64,000 nt of DNA from Lachnospiraceae bacterium UBA3804. Lineage in GTDB: Bacteria; Bacillota; Clostridia; Lachnospirales; Lachnospiraceae. A program made the position numbers and the translations under genes. The stretch is taken from the NCBI GenBank assembly GCA_002368665.1, contig DFEK01000002.1, positions 1 through 64,000 on the forward strand. Reading direction: 5' to 3'. The notes beneath the pieces are model-generated. The model worked only from the letters and a program-made list of their open reading frames with translations, was not told where the DNA came from and ran no database searches. Below are positions 43,601-51,073 of the stretch, piece after piece. Numbering within the stretch: position 1 is the stretch's first letter; every line of letters begins with the position of its first letter.

Positions 43601-43834
43601 TGTTTCGGTAATGGCATTTGCCTCCGATGTAGGAAGACCGTTCTGACTACTGTAAAGAACGGAAGAATAACCGTCTTTTTGTTCGATCGGATCCACGCTG
43701 ATCTCGTCGTATTCCGCACCCGTTAAATTCTCCGCATGAGAAACCGTTACGCCCGGAAGCAACGAAAATGTCAATCCGGCTGCAGCGAATATCGCGATTA
43801 TTCTGTTCCATACAATTCTCTGCTTTTTCTTCAT
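40652..43834 (-). CDS. Beta-propeller sensor (Reg_prop/Y_Y_Y) fused to an HD-GYP domain
   Basis: 1060 residues. A signal peptide is followed by about 14 repeats of the two-component regulator propeller type (patterns such as GLPTSEANAI, GFIWIGSYSGL, RLWIGTNDNGV), then a Y_Y_Y immunoglobulin-like domain. One membrane segment lies near 785-810, then a short coiled linker and an HD-GYP phosphodiesterase domain with HSSRVAQY, LLHDIGKIGVP and HHERPDGKGYP. HD-GYP domains cleave cyclic di-GMP. The last 50 residues are a Lys/Glu-rich tail. The outside domain probably binds a polysaccharide or similar ligand. It lies between hisS and hemZ, which are usually adjacent. Confidence 0.93.
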   Translation of the reverse strand: MKKKQRIVWNRIIAIFAAAGLTFSLLPGVTVSHAENLTGAEYDEISVDPIEQKDGYSSVLYSSQNGLPTSEANAITETKEGFIWIGSYSGLIRYDGNNFERIDSVSTGITSVVSLYVDSQDRLWIGTNDNGVIVMKDGVFTRYNRIGGMMSSSIRSITEDNDGNIYIASTHGIGIFDSEMNFEMLDETQIYDEYVQELRRTPSGVIYGKTLSGAIFTIESRRVTGFYDSTRLGMENIKTILPDDNNPGYIYVGTEHSEVYYGNITSGMKNMQVYDVSPLKHVNSMEMVGGQLWICADNGIGTLSDGDINVLSGLQMNNSIDQMLVDYEGNLWFISSRQGVMKIVKNPFSDIFERYNVNNAVVNSTCIYSKKLFVGTDNGLIVLNTAGRVKKFPVMEVKAKNKALTEYDDLIALLDGIRIRSIIRDSQGRVWFSTYGNRGLVMYDGRIVTCYTTEDGLPSERVRAICEGKDGKTFIACTGGLAILDEKKGIEDVFDDRAGLSNSEILTVAQADNGDLILGSDGDGIYIISDGVISNVGFEEGLSSEVILRIKKDEKRGIFWIVTSNSIAYMTEDHHVTTVKNFPYSNNFDLVENSKGEMWVLSSNGIYVAKTDQLLANEEVQTVFYNYDNGLPCVATANSYSDISDDGNLYIAGASGVVKVNIEKPLDEVEEIKMAVPYIEADGELIYSSDNHFVVPAKTRRITVYGYVYTYSLMNPKVTYMLRGFDKDQTTVSRSEFEPVDYTNLKGGTYKFVMNLQDEMGRGNNELVVTIEKEKAIYEKLWFIILCIVLAIALILGIVLAYVRSRVARLEKKQAENKIFIREMIEAFAKTIDMKDKYTNGHSSRVAQYTVMLAKELGYDEETVDKYYNIALLHDIGKIGVPPEVLNKQGKLTDQEFAIIKSHSKLGYDALKDISIMPELAIGAGAHHERPDGKGYPRGLKGNEIPRVAQIIAVADTFDAMYSDRPYRKRMNFDKAVSIIKEVSGTQLEEDVVEAFLRLVDKGEFRAPDDDGGGSTEDINNIHKKQDEAEDAKREETKAEEKKEGTKESKPEEEDGPKEG

Positions 43835-43849
43835 AGGGCTACTCCCTTA

Positions 43850-45313
43850 TTAAAAACGAAACAGTTCCTGTTTCCTTGCTATCATGTCATCGATATTGTC
43901 CATGTAAAGTGCAATGTCTTTGGCGGTATCACATCGTCCTATCTGTGTAGGTGAATCTACTCTTTTTGATACGGTGCCCGCTCCGATGGCTACGATGGTC
44001 TGCACTTCTTCCATCATCAAAATATTGTAAATGCCAATCTTTCCTTCCCCGGCAAAACCGACATTTTCCAAGTTGCCCGCAATGTTTTTCTGCCGGTAGA
44101 GATAATACGGTTTCAGTCCCATCTGATCCACATATCCGTATGCAATCTCCATCATCTTCGCGGGATCGTCGGCGAAAACTTCCTCGTTGTCTTTTAAATC
44201 CTTTACCCAATCCTTCATTCCGGCGCTTCTTTTGATGGCCAGCGAATGAACGGTTAAGGAATCCGGCGAAAGAATGCTTAATTCCTTCATGGTTTTCTCA
44301 ACTTCTTTGCAGCCTTCGGAAGGAAGACCCAGGATGATATCCATATTGATATTGTCAAATCCAGCTTCCCTCGCCATATGAAAAGCATCCACGGTCTGTG
44401 CCACCGTATGGTTTCTTCCGATCAGGCGAAGCGTTTCGTCATTCATCGTCTGCGGATTAACGGAAATACGGCTGACACCGGCTTGTTTGAGCACCGTCAG
44501 TTTCTCTTTGGTGATGCTGTCCGGGCGACCCGCTTCCACGGTAAATTCCGCCAAAGAAGCCGTCTCGGTATGACGGCGGATCATCTCCATCAATAGCTTC
44601 AGTTCTTCCGCGCTTAATGCCGTCGGCGTACCGCCTCCGATGTAGATCGTATTTAACGGCTTACCGGCAAAAGCACCGCTTACAAACGAAAGCTCTTTTT
44701 CAAGGCAGGATAAGTATTCCTCAATGCGATTCTGCCATTTTAAAACGGGACCCGACAGAAACGAGCAATATAGACATCTGCTCGGGCAGAACGGAATTCC
44801 GATGTATAAAGAATATCCGTCAAATCCGTCCGTATCGGATATAATTGCAGTTTCCCTTTGGGCAATCGAAAGTGCAAGTTTTGCTTTGTCCTTGCTTACA
44901 AAACGGTCTTCTTCGTAGAATCGAAGAATCTCCTCCTCCGTCTTTTTCTCACCGATCATTTCCCTGGCAAATTTGGTCGGCCGGACACCCGTTAAGCTTC
45001 CCCAGGGGAGACGGATCCCGGTAATCGTCCAAAGAGCAACATACAGATTGTGCATGTGGCTGTTTTTATAAGCCTTTTCATCGGTGCTCTCTTCCAAAAC
45101 ATCCAGTTCGAGGCCGTCACTTTTGCCGTCAAAGCTATAGGTGATCTTCGTATGTGCCTTCGTATATTCGCATATAAGAAATGCGCCAGTTTCATTCTTC
45201 TGACGCATAATTTCCTTCTTCGGAAAGAATTCTTTGACCAGAAGGTATGTTTCGTATTCAAATACTTCATCCTGACAAAACAGGTAAAGTTTATTATCTT
45301 CCAGCATGTGCAT
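43850..45313 (-). CDS. hemZ: HemZ-type coproporphyrinogen dehydrogenase-like radical SAM protein
   Basis: 487 residues. The radical SAM motif is IPFCPSRCLYCSF, followed by YIGGGTPTALS and a C-terminal HemN-like domain. An N-terminal extension of about 150 residues is typical of HemZ. It is annotated as an anaerobic coproporphyrinogen oxidase; many relatives lack confirmed activity, and no haem pathway is visible here. The start overlaps the stop of the upstream MBL gene (TAATG). Confidence 0.92.
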   Translation of the reverse strand: MHMLEDNKLYLFCQDEVFEYETYLLVKEFFPKKEIMRQKNETGAFLICEYTKAHTKITYSFDGKSDGLELDVLEESTDEKAYKNSHMHNLYVALWTITGIRLPWGSLTGVRPTKFAREMIGEKKTEEEILRFYEEDRFVSKDKAKLALSIAQRETAIISDTDGFDGYSLYIGIPFCPSRCLYCSFLSGPVLKWQNRIEEYLSCLEKELSFVSGAFAGKPLNTIYIGGGTPTALSAEELKLLMEMIRRHTETASLAEFTVEAGRPDSITKEKLTVLKQAGVSRISVNPQTMNDETLRLIGRNHTVAQTVDAFHMAREAGFDNINMDIILGLPSEGCKEVEKTMKELSILSPDSLTVHSLAIKRSAGMKDWVKDLKDNEEVFADDPAKMMEIAYGYVDQMGLKPYYLYRQKNIAGNLENVGFAGEGKIGIYNILMMEEVQTIVAIGAGTVSKRVDSPTQIGRCDTAKDIALYMDNIDDMIARKQELFRF

Positions 45314-45954
45314 TAAATCCCCGCAAACGGATTGTATTCTTTCTCATGACCGATGGTCGTAAAATCGCCGTGCCCCGGATAGACTTTCGTCTCATCGGGC
45401 AACTCAAAAAGTTTCGCCAAAGACCGTTTCATGTCTCCGGCATTCGAGGTCTCGAAATCCGTTCTTCCGACACTTTCAAAGAAAAGCGTATCGCCGGAGA
45501 ACAGCACTCCGTCTTCTTCGGAGTAGAAACAGCATCCACCTGCGGTATGTCCGGGAGTTGCAATCACTTTCAGTTTGATATCTCCGAAGGTAAGAACTTC
45601 TCCGTCCCGAACCAGAACATCGGGTTTTACGGTATAGCTTTTGCCCACCTTGAAGGAAGAATTCAAATGAGGATCCAGCAAAAGCTCCTCTTCTTCTTTC
45701 AGTGCGTAAATCTTGGCTCCGGAAATCTCACGCATTTCATTTGCGCCCATAATATGGTCAAAATGACCGTGGGTCAGAAGGATTGCCTTTACGGTAAGCC
45801 CTTTCTCGCGAAGCTGGACGAATAACTTGTCGCCTCTGGAATTCGGGTCGATAAAAATCGCATCATGCTCTCCTTCGCGATGAATAAAATAACAATTATT
45901 TTCAAGAAAGCCAAGGACGATACATCCGACTTTCAATTCTTTCATTTCTTCCAT
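45313..45954 (-). CDS. MBL-fold metallohydrolase (glyoxalase II-like)
   Basis: 213 residues with the metallo-beta-lactamase motif THGHFDHI, TPGHTAGG and a GHGDFT site late in the chain. Proteins of this type in the relA-hemZ neighbourhood are conserved in Clostridia, with hydroxyacylglutathione-hydrolase-like annotation but unproven substrate. It is in one transcript with relA (9-base gap) and hemZ. Confidence 0.92.
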   Translation of the reverse strand: MEEMKELKVGCIVLGFLENNCYFIHREGEHDAIFIDPNSRGDKLFVQLREKGLTVKAILLTHGHFDHIMGANEMREISGAKIYALKEEEELLLDPHLNSSFKVGKSYTVKPDVLVRDGEVLTFGDIKLKVIATPGHTAGGCCFYSEEDGVLFSGDTLFFESVGRTDFETSNAGDMKRSLAKLFELPDETKVYPGHGDFTTIGHEKEYNPFAGI

Positions 45955-45962
45955 GTTTCTCC

Positions 45963-48308
45963 TTAACTGCTGGTTCTTTCGATATTCATGACTCCTTCGA
46001 TCTGTCCCATCTTCTCGACGATATTGGTCAGTTCCTCTTTGGAACGGATCTCAAAGGACAGTTGGATGGTTGCCACATCTTTCTTGCTCATTGCCGTGGA
46101 AAGCGAAAGGATCGGCACATTTTTCTCGGTCAGCATCTTGGTGATGTCCACCAAAAGACCGGTACGTTTTGTTGCGTATACCGTAATACCTGCAATATAT
46201 TTGCTGCTGTTATCCGCAGTTAAAGCGGCCTCGCTCCAGTCTGCTTCAATCAGTCTGACTTTATCTTCCTCGGGGAGATTGCGGATATTGACACAGTCTC
46301 TTCTGTGAATGGAAACGCCTTTTCCTCTGGTCACAAAGCCAACGATATCATCGCCCGGAATCGGGGAGCAACATTTTCCGAAGCGGAATGCCACATCATC
46401 CACACCTTCCACCACGATACCGCTCTTGGCATCCACATGTCTGGCCTTCCGTGCCTGTGCATCGGCGGAAGCATCCGCAAGTACCTGGGAATCGGAAACC
46501 GGCTTCTTGTTCATGCGCTCGTAGAGCTCGACCATTTTATTGATGACCTGACCCTCTTTGAGGCCGCCGTGACCTACCGCTGCAAGAAGGGCATCCCACT
46601 CCTTGAAACCGTATTTACGCATAACATAATCCGTATACGGCGTCTTGGTCAGTTCGTTGATGTCATATCCTCTGGGTTTGCAGTATGACGCAAGAAGGTC
46701 TTTGCCTTTGACGATATTGTCATCCTTGCGTTCCTGTCTGAACCACTGGTTGATCTTATTGCGCGCCTGTGCGGACTTGACGAAATTCAGCCAGTCCATA
46801 CTCGGTCCCGTACCGGTGTTGGAGGTTAAAATTTCGATTTTATCGCCGTTCTGGATCTTGTAGTCAATGTTAACGAGCTTGCCGTTAACCTTGGCTCCGA
46901 TCATTTTATTTCCGACTGCGGAATGGACGGAATATGCGAAATCGACGGGTGTCGATCCCATGGGCAACTGTTTTAACTCGCCGTTCGGGGTAAAACAGTA
47001 AACCTCATCCGTAAACAGGTCCAAACCGTTCTTTACCAGGCCCAGGAATTCCGTATTGTCTTCAGATTCCTTCTGCCACTCGAGGATCTGACGAAGCCAG
47101 GCAAATTTCTTCTCGTCGCTTAAGGACATGTGCTTGCCGTCACTGCCCTCTTTGTATTTCCAGTGTGCGGCGATACCGTATTCTGCAATCTGATGCATTT
47201 CGTTGGTGCGGATCTGGATTTCAAACGGCTGGCCGGAAGAACCGATTACCGTGGTATGCAAAGACTGGTACATATTGCTCTTGGGAGATGCAATATAATC
47301 CTTAAAACGGCCCGGATAGGGCTTATAGATGCCGTGTACGACGCCGAGCGCAGCCCAGCAGTCCGGAATCGTATCCACGATGATACGTACGGCAAACAGA
47401 TCGTAAATCTGATCCAATGTTTTATTCTGATTCTTCATCTTCTTGTAGATGGAGAAGAAATGTTTTACTCGTCCGTCGATCTTGGCATGAATGCCTGCGT
47501 TGCGGATATGCTGTCCGACTTCTTCGACGATATCCTGTACGTATTTCTCACGCTCTGCACGGCGGGTGGCGATTTTATCGACCAGATCGTAATATGCTTC
47601 GGGCTCTAAATATTTCAGGGATAAATCATCGAGTTCGACCTTAATACGGGAAATACCGAGACGCTGTGCAATCGGGGAATATATTTCCAAAGTCTCCCTT
47701 GCCTTCTCGATCTGCTTCTCCGGTTTCATATGCTTCAGCGTACGCATGTTATGGAGACGGTCGGCAAGTTTTACTACGATTACCCGGATATCCTTGGCCA
47801 TTGCAAGGAACATCTTACGTAAGTTCTCGGCCTGCTCGTCCATTTTATCGCGGTTTCCGATTTCCATACGGCTTAACTTCGTAACGCCTTCGACGATGTC
47901 TGCAACGTCCTGGTTAAACATCTCTTTTAAATTGTCATAGGTGATATCGGTATCCTCGATGATATCATGCAGGATACCCGCGATAATAGAGTTCGTATCC
48001 ATTTCCAGATCGGCCAGAATAATGCCGACATAGAGGGGATGAATGATATAAGGCTCACCGGATTTACGCAGCTGGTCCTTATGCGCATTGCTTGCGACTT
48101 CATATGCCTTGCGGATGGCGGGAACACCTTCCGGATTATATTTTTCCACACGGGAAATCAGGTCCGCAAAAAGCTCATCGGGGGGTAAAAATTCCTCGAT
48201 TGATTCAATACGACCGTCGTCAATGACAAAATCATTCTGCAATTCTGTGGAAATATCCGTGGTCGAACCCACAGTTTCTTCCTTTTTCGGTTCTGTCGTC
48301 TGATCCAT
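45963..48308 (-). CDS. relA: Bifunctional (p)ppGpp synthetase/hydrolase
   Basis: 781 residues. The HD hydrolase domain has ILHDIIEDTDI, and the synthetase domain has RVKHFFSIYKKM, DLFAVRIIV and a GRFKDYIASPKSNMYQSLHT stretch. TGS, helical, zinc-finger-like (CCSPIPGD) and ACT domains follow. Both active sites appear intact, so it should make and degrade the stringent-response alarmone. Confidence 0.96.
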   Translation of the reverse strand: MDQTTEPKKEETVGSTTDISTELQNDFVIDDGRIESIEEFLPPDELFADLISRVEKYNPEGVPAIRKAYEVASNAHKDQLRKSGEPYIIHPLYVGIILADLEMDTNSIIAGILHDIIEDTDITYDNLKEMFNQDVADIVEGVTKLSRMEIGNRDKMDEQAENLRKMFLAMAKDIRVIVVKLADRLHNMRTLKHMKPEKQIEKARETLEIYSPIAQRLGISRIKVELDDLSLKYLEPEAYYDLVDKIATRRAEREKYVQDIVEEVGQHIRNAGIHAKIDGRVKHFFSIYKKMKNQNKTLDQIYDLFAVRIIVDTIPDCWAALGVVHGIYKPYPGRFKDYIASPKSNMYQSLHTTVIGSSGQPFEIQIRTNEMHQIAEYGIAAHWKYKEGSDGKHMSLSDEKKFAWLRQILEWQKESEDNTEFLGLVKNGLDLFTDEVYCFTPNGELKQLPMGSTPVDFAYSVHSAVGNKMIGAKVNGKLVNIDYKIQNGDKIEILTSNTGTGPSMDWLNFVKSAQARNKINQWFRQERKDDNIVKGKDLLASYCKPRGYDINELTKTPYTDYVMRKYGFKEWDALLAAVGHGGLKEGQVINKMVELYERMNKKPVSDSQVLADASADAQARKARHVDAKSGIVVEGVDDVAFRFGKCCSPIPGDDIVGFVTRGKGVSIHRRDCVNIRNLPEEDKVRLIEADWSEAALTADNSSKYIAGITVYATKRTGLLVDITKMLTEKNVPILSLSTAMSKKDVATIQLSFEIRSKEELTNIVEKMGQIEGVMNIERTSS

Positions 48309-48348
48309 ATCCGCTTCCTGCCGTGAACTGATCTTTTGTCTATATCAA

Positions 48349-48400
48349 ACAAAAAACACTTTGAAATATAATATTTAATCATACCTCAAAGTGCTTTAAA
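48349..48400 (-). terminator. Rho-independent terminator after the HTH-cupin-acyl-CoA synthetase gene
   Basis: On the minus strand CACTTTGA (48386-48393) pairs with TCAAAGTG (48357-48364) around a 21-base AT-rich loop and is followed by TTTTTTG. Confidence 0.7.
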
Positions 48401-48413
48401 TTTCAATGTTTGA

Positions 48414-50720
48414 TTACTTTTCTTTTCTTAAATCCACTCTTCTTACCTTACCGGAAATGGTCTTCGGAAGTTCATCCACGAAGTCCACGATTCTCGGGTA
48501 CTTGTAGGGTGCGGTGTGGCTCTTTACGTAGGTCTGGATTTCCTTCTTCAGTTCGTCCGATCCCTTGGTACCCTTGGTCAGTACAATGATAGCACGAACC
48601 ACCTGTCCGCGGATTTCATCGGGAGCTGCGACAACCGCACACTCGAGTACGTAAGGAAGCTCCATGATAACAGATTCAATCTCGAAGGGTCCGATACGAT
48701 AGCCGGAAGACTTGATCAAATCGTCTACACGGCCCACATACCAGAAGAATCCGTCCTCGTCCTTCCATGCCGTATCACCGGTATGATAATATCCGTCGTG
48801 CCATACGCTCTTGGTCTTTTCGTCGTTTAAGTAGTATCCCTGGAAGAGTCCGTTGGGTACTCCGTCCTCGGTCTTGATGACGATCTCACCGGTTTCGCCG
48901 ACGGGAGCCAAGCTTCCGTCCGCTGCCATGATATCCACCTGATACTGGGGGGACGGACGTCCCATGGAACCGACTTTATTGTTCTCGCCAACATAGTTTG
49001 CGATGGTAAGTGTGGTCTCGGTCTGTCCGAAACCTTCCATGATTCGTACGCCGGTAGCCTTCAGGAACTGGGAATATACTTCCGGGTTCATTGCTTCGCC
49101 TGCAACCGTTGCATACTTGATGGAGCTTAAATCGTACTTCGCAAGATCTTCCTTGATGAAGAAACGATACATCGTAGTCGGTGCGCAGAATGTCGTAATT
49201 TTATATTTGGCAAACATCGGAAGGATGTCTTCTGCCTTAAATTTCTCAAAGTCATATACGAAGGTTGCTGCTTCGCAGAGCCATTGACCATATAATTTAC
49301 CCCACAAAGCCTTGCCCCAGCCGGTATCCGCGATGGTGAAATGAAGGCCGTTGGGATCTACATTATGCCAGTATTTTGCGGTAAGGAAATGTCCCAGGGG
49401 ATATTTGTAGCTGTGAGCCGCAATGTTCGGATATCCGGTCGTTCCGGAGGTAAAGAGCATCAGCATTGTATCGTCTCCGCCGGGTGTGGCTTCCGTCCGG
49501 GGAAATTCATCCGGGAATTTCTCAAATTCTTTATCGAAATTATGCCAGCCTTCCTTCTCTCCGTTAACCATTACCTTGATCTTTAAAGTAGGGCTCTTCT
49601 TCTGTGCCATATCAACCTGATCCGCCACATCACCGGTACCGGTGCAGACGATGGCGGAAATACCGGCTGCATTAAAACGATATTCAAAATCGTGGTCTTT
49701 CAGAAGATGAGTGGCCGGAATCACGATCGCGCCCAGTTTGTGAAGACCGAGAATCGTAAACCAGAACTGATAATGTCTTTTCTCAACCAGCAGAACTCTG
49801 TCGCCTTTTTTGATTCCGATGGATGCAAAATAGTTTGCTGCCATATTGGAATACTTCTTCATGTCTCCGAACGTGAATCTTCTGGATTCCTTCTCATTGG
49901 AAACATAGATCATTGCGGTCTTTCCCGGAACCTTCTTGGCGAGTTCGTCTACCACATCATATGCAAAATTGAAATGCTCGTCGTTCTTGAATTTAACATC
50001 ATTTACAACACCGTACTCGTCAACCTTGGTTTCCACGAAACGCTCGTAGATGGGATTCTTAAGGTTTGCTTTGTCCACATTGGTCTTAACGAATTTCTGA
50101 ACTTTATTCTCAACCTTGGAAGGTCCCTTTGCATCGGGGTTCATAACGACTGCGTAGATTTCGCAGTCTTCGCCGCCAAGAGCGATCTCGTTATGAGGGA
50201 TTGCGGAATTGTAATAAATGGAATCGCCCTCATGAAGGATTTCGACCACATCGCCGACAACCATCTTCAAGCTTCCCTTGATGACGATATCCAGCTCCTG
50301 TCCCACATGTGTGGAATATTCGTAAGGCGGATTCAGGGCTTCCTGGGAATAGGGAATTCTTACGAAGAAAGGCTCGGCCAGTTTATTTTTAAACTTCGGA
50401 GCAAGGCGATAGTATTCAAAACCTTCACGTCTTACAATCTGGTCTCCCTCGCCCTTTCTGGTTACGGTTACTTCCGAAAGTGCGGGGCTTTCGCCTTCCA
50501 TAAGATCCGTCATTTCAACGTTGCAGACCTGTGCGATCTTGTAGATGAAGGTGAAGGAAAAATCTTCTTCTCCGGATTCATATTTGGCATACTCTTCCGG
50601 TGTAAGACCGATTTTCTTTGCCAGCGCTTCCTGGGATAAATTCATATCCTCGCGAAGTGCCTTGATACGTCTTGCGACTTCCTGAATCTGTGTTTCCAAC
50701 TGTGCAGTTTGGTTTGTCAT
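48414..50720 (-). CDS. HTH (XRE)-cupin-acyl-CoA synthetase fusion
   Basis: 768 residues. Residues about 14-68 are an XRE helix-turn-helix (LSQEALAKKIGLTPEEYAKY). Residues about 100-195 are a cupin (VGQELDIVIKGSLKM and HEGDSIYYNSAIPHNE). From about 230 there is an AMP-forming acyl-CoA synthetase with LFTSGTTGYPN, EGFGQTETT, YHTGD and the C-terminal TISGKVRR with the catalytic Lys. The ligase resembles short/medium-chain and acetyl-CoA-like synthetases. A fused regulator and enzyme suggest DNA binding or self-regulation sensed through the substrate. The gene has its own promoter and a T-box leader, with TAGGAGG ahead of the ATG. Confidence 0.93.
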   Translation of the reverse strand: MTNQTAQLETQIQEVARRIKALREDMNLSQEALAKKIGLTPEEYAKYESGEEDFSFTFIYKIAQVCNVEMTDLMEGESPALSEVTVTRKGEGDQIVRREGFEYYRLAPKFKNKLAEPFFVRIPYSQEALNPPYEYSTHVGQELDIVIKGSLKMVVGDVVEILHEGDSIYYNSAIPHNEIALGGEDCEIYAVVMNPDAKGPSKVENKVQKFVKTNVDKANLKNPIYERFVETKVDEYGVVNDVKFKNDEHFNFAYDVVDELAKKVPGKTAMIYVSNEKESRRFTFGDMKKYSNMAANYFASIGIKKGDRVLLVEKRHYQFWFTILGLHKLGAIVIPATHLLKDHDFEYRFNAAGISAIVCTGTGDVADQVDMAQKKSPTLKIKVMVNGEKEGWHNFDKEFEKFPDEFPRTEATPGGDDTMLMLFTSGTTGYPNIAAHSYKYPLGHFLTAKYWHNVDPNGLHFTIADTGWGKALWGKLYGQWLCEAATFVYDFEKFKAEDILPMFAKYKITTFCAPTTMYRFFIKEDLAKYDLSSIKYATVAGEAMNPEVYSQFLKATGVRIMEGFGQTETTLTIANYVGENNKVGSMGRPSPQYQVDIMAADGSLAPVGETGEIVIKTEDGVPNGLFQGYYLNDEKTKSVWHDGYYHTGDTAWKDEDGFFWYVGRVDDLIKSSGYRIGPFEIESVIMELPYVLECAVVAAPDEIRGQVVRAIIVLTKGTKGSDELKKEIQTYVKSHTAPYKYPRIVDFVDELPKTISGKVRRVDLRKEK

Positions 50721-50772
50721 AATTGACCTCCTAAATGTGAATACTGCTCACTCCAGGGGTTGAGGAAGAAAT

Positions 50773-51038
50773 AAAAAAACCGCCTCAATCTTCATTGAGA
50801 CGGGTTAAAATCCAATCCGCGGTACCACTCAACTTCATCCCTATGGGATGCCCTCAGTAAGCTCCAACAAGCTCTTTGCCTTAACGCGGCGACTACGTGA
50901 ACATCTACTCAGGCATTGCCCTTTGGTGTCCCGGCTCGGAAGGGATAACCACCGTACCATCAATTACTGTCTCACACCAACCGACAGCTCTCTGAAAATC
51001 GAAATTGCACGTGTCTTCTTCGTCACAGCCTTTCACTA
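50773..51038 (-). promoter_or_regulatory. T-box riboswitch, probably tRNA-Ile specific
   Basis: The minus-strand leader shows the canonical T-box GAGTGGTACCGCG (50818-50830). A terminator stem follows (CCGCCTCAAT at 50780-50789 with ATTGAGACGG at 50794-50803, then seven T). A Stem I distal pattern AGAGAGCTGTCGGTTGGTG…CAG is present. The base helix GGCT…GAAG/CTTC…AGCC encloses a specifier loop GGTTATCC. Aligned with known leaders, the codon is ATC at 50944-50946 (Ile). The TGGT of the bulge fits tRNAs with discriminator A. The amino acid call is by eye; the T-box call is secure. Confidence 0.93.
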
Positions 51039-51044
51039 TAGGTT

Positions 51045-51073
51045 AACATATCACCGAAAAAAACAATTGTCAA
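51045..51073 (-). promoter_or_regulatory. Sigma-A promoter of the T-box transcript
   Basis: Minus-strand TTGACA (51068-51073) and TATGTT (51045-51050) are separated by 17 bases. The -35 directly abuts the stop codon of the KAS II gene, and no terminator separates the two. Confidence 0.8.

Noticed and set aside
49692..50639. 315-codon plus-strand open frame
   Set aside because: It lies wholly antisense to the HTH-cupin-acyl-CoA synthetase gene, has no ribosome-binding site and no recognisable domain.
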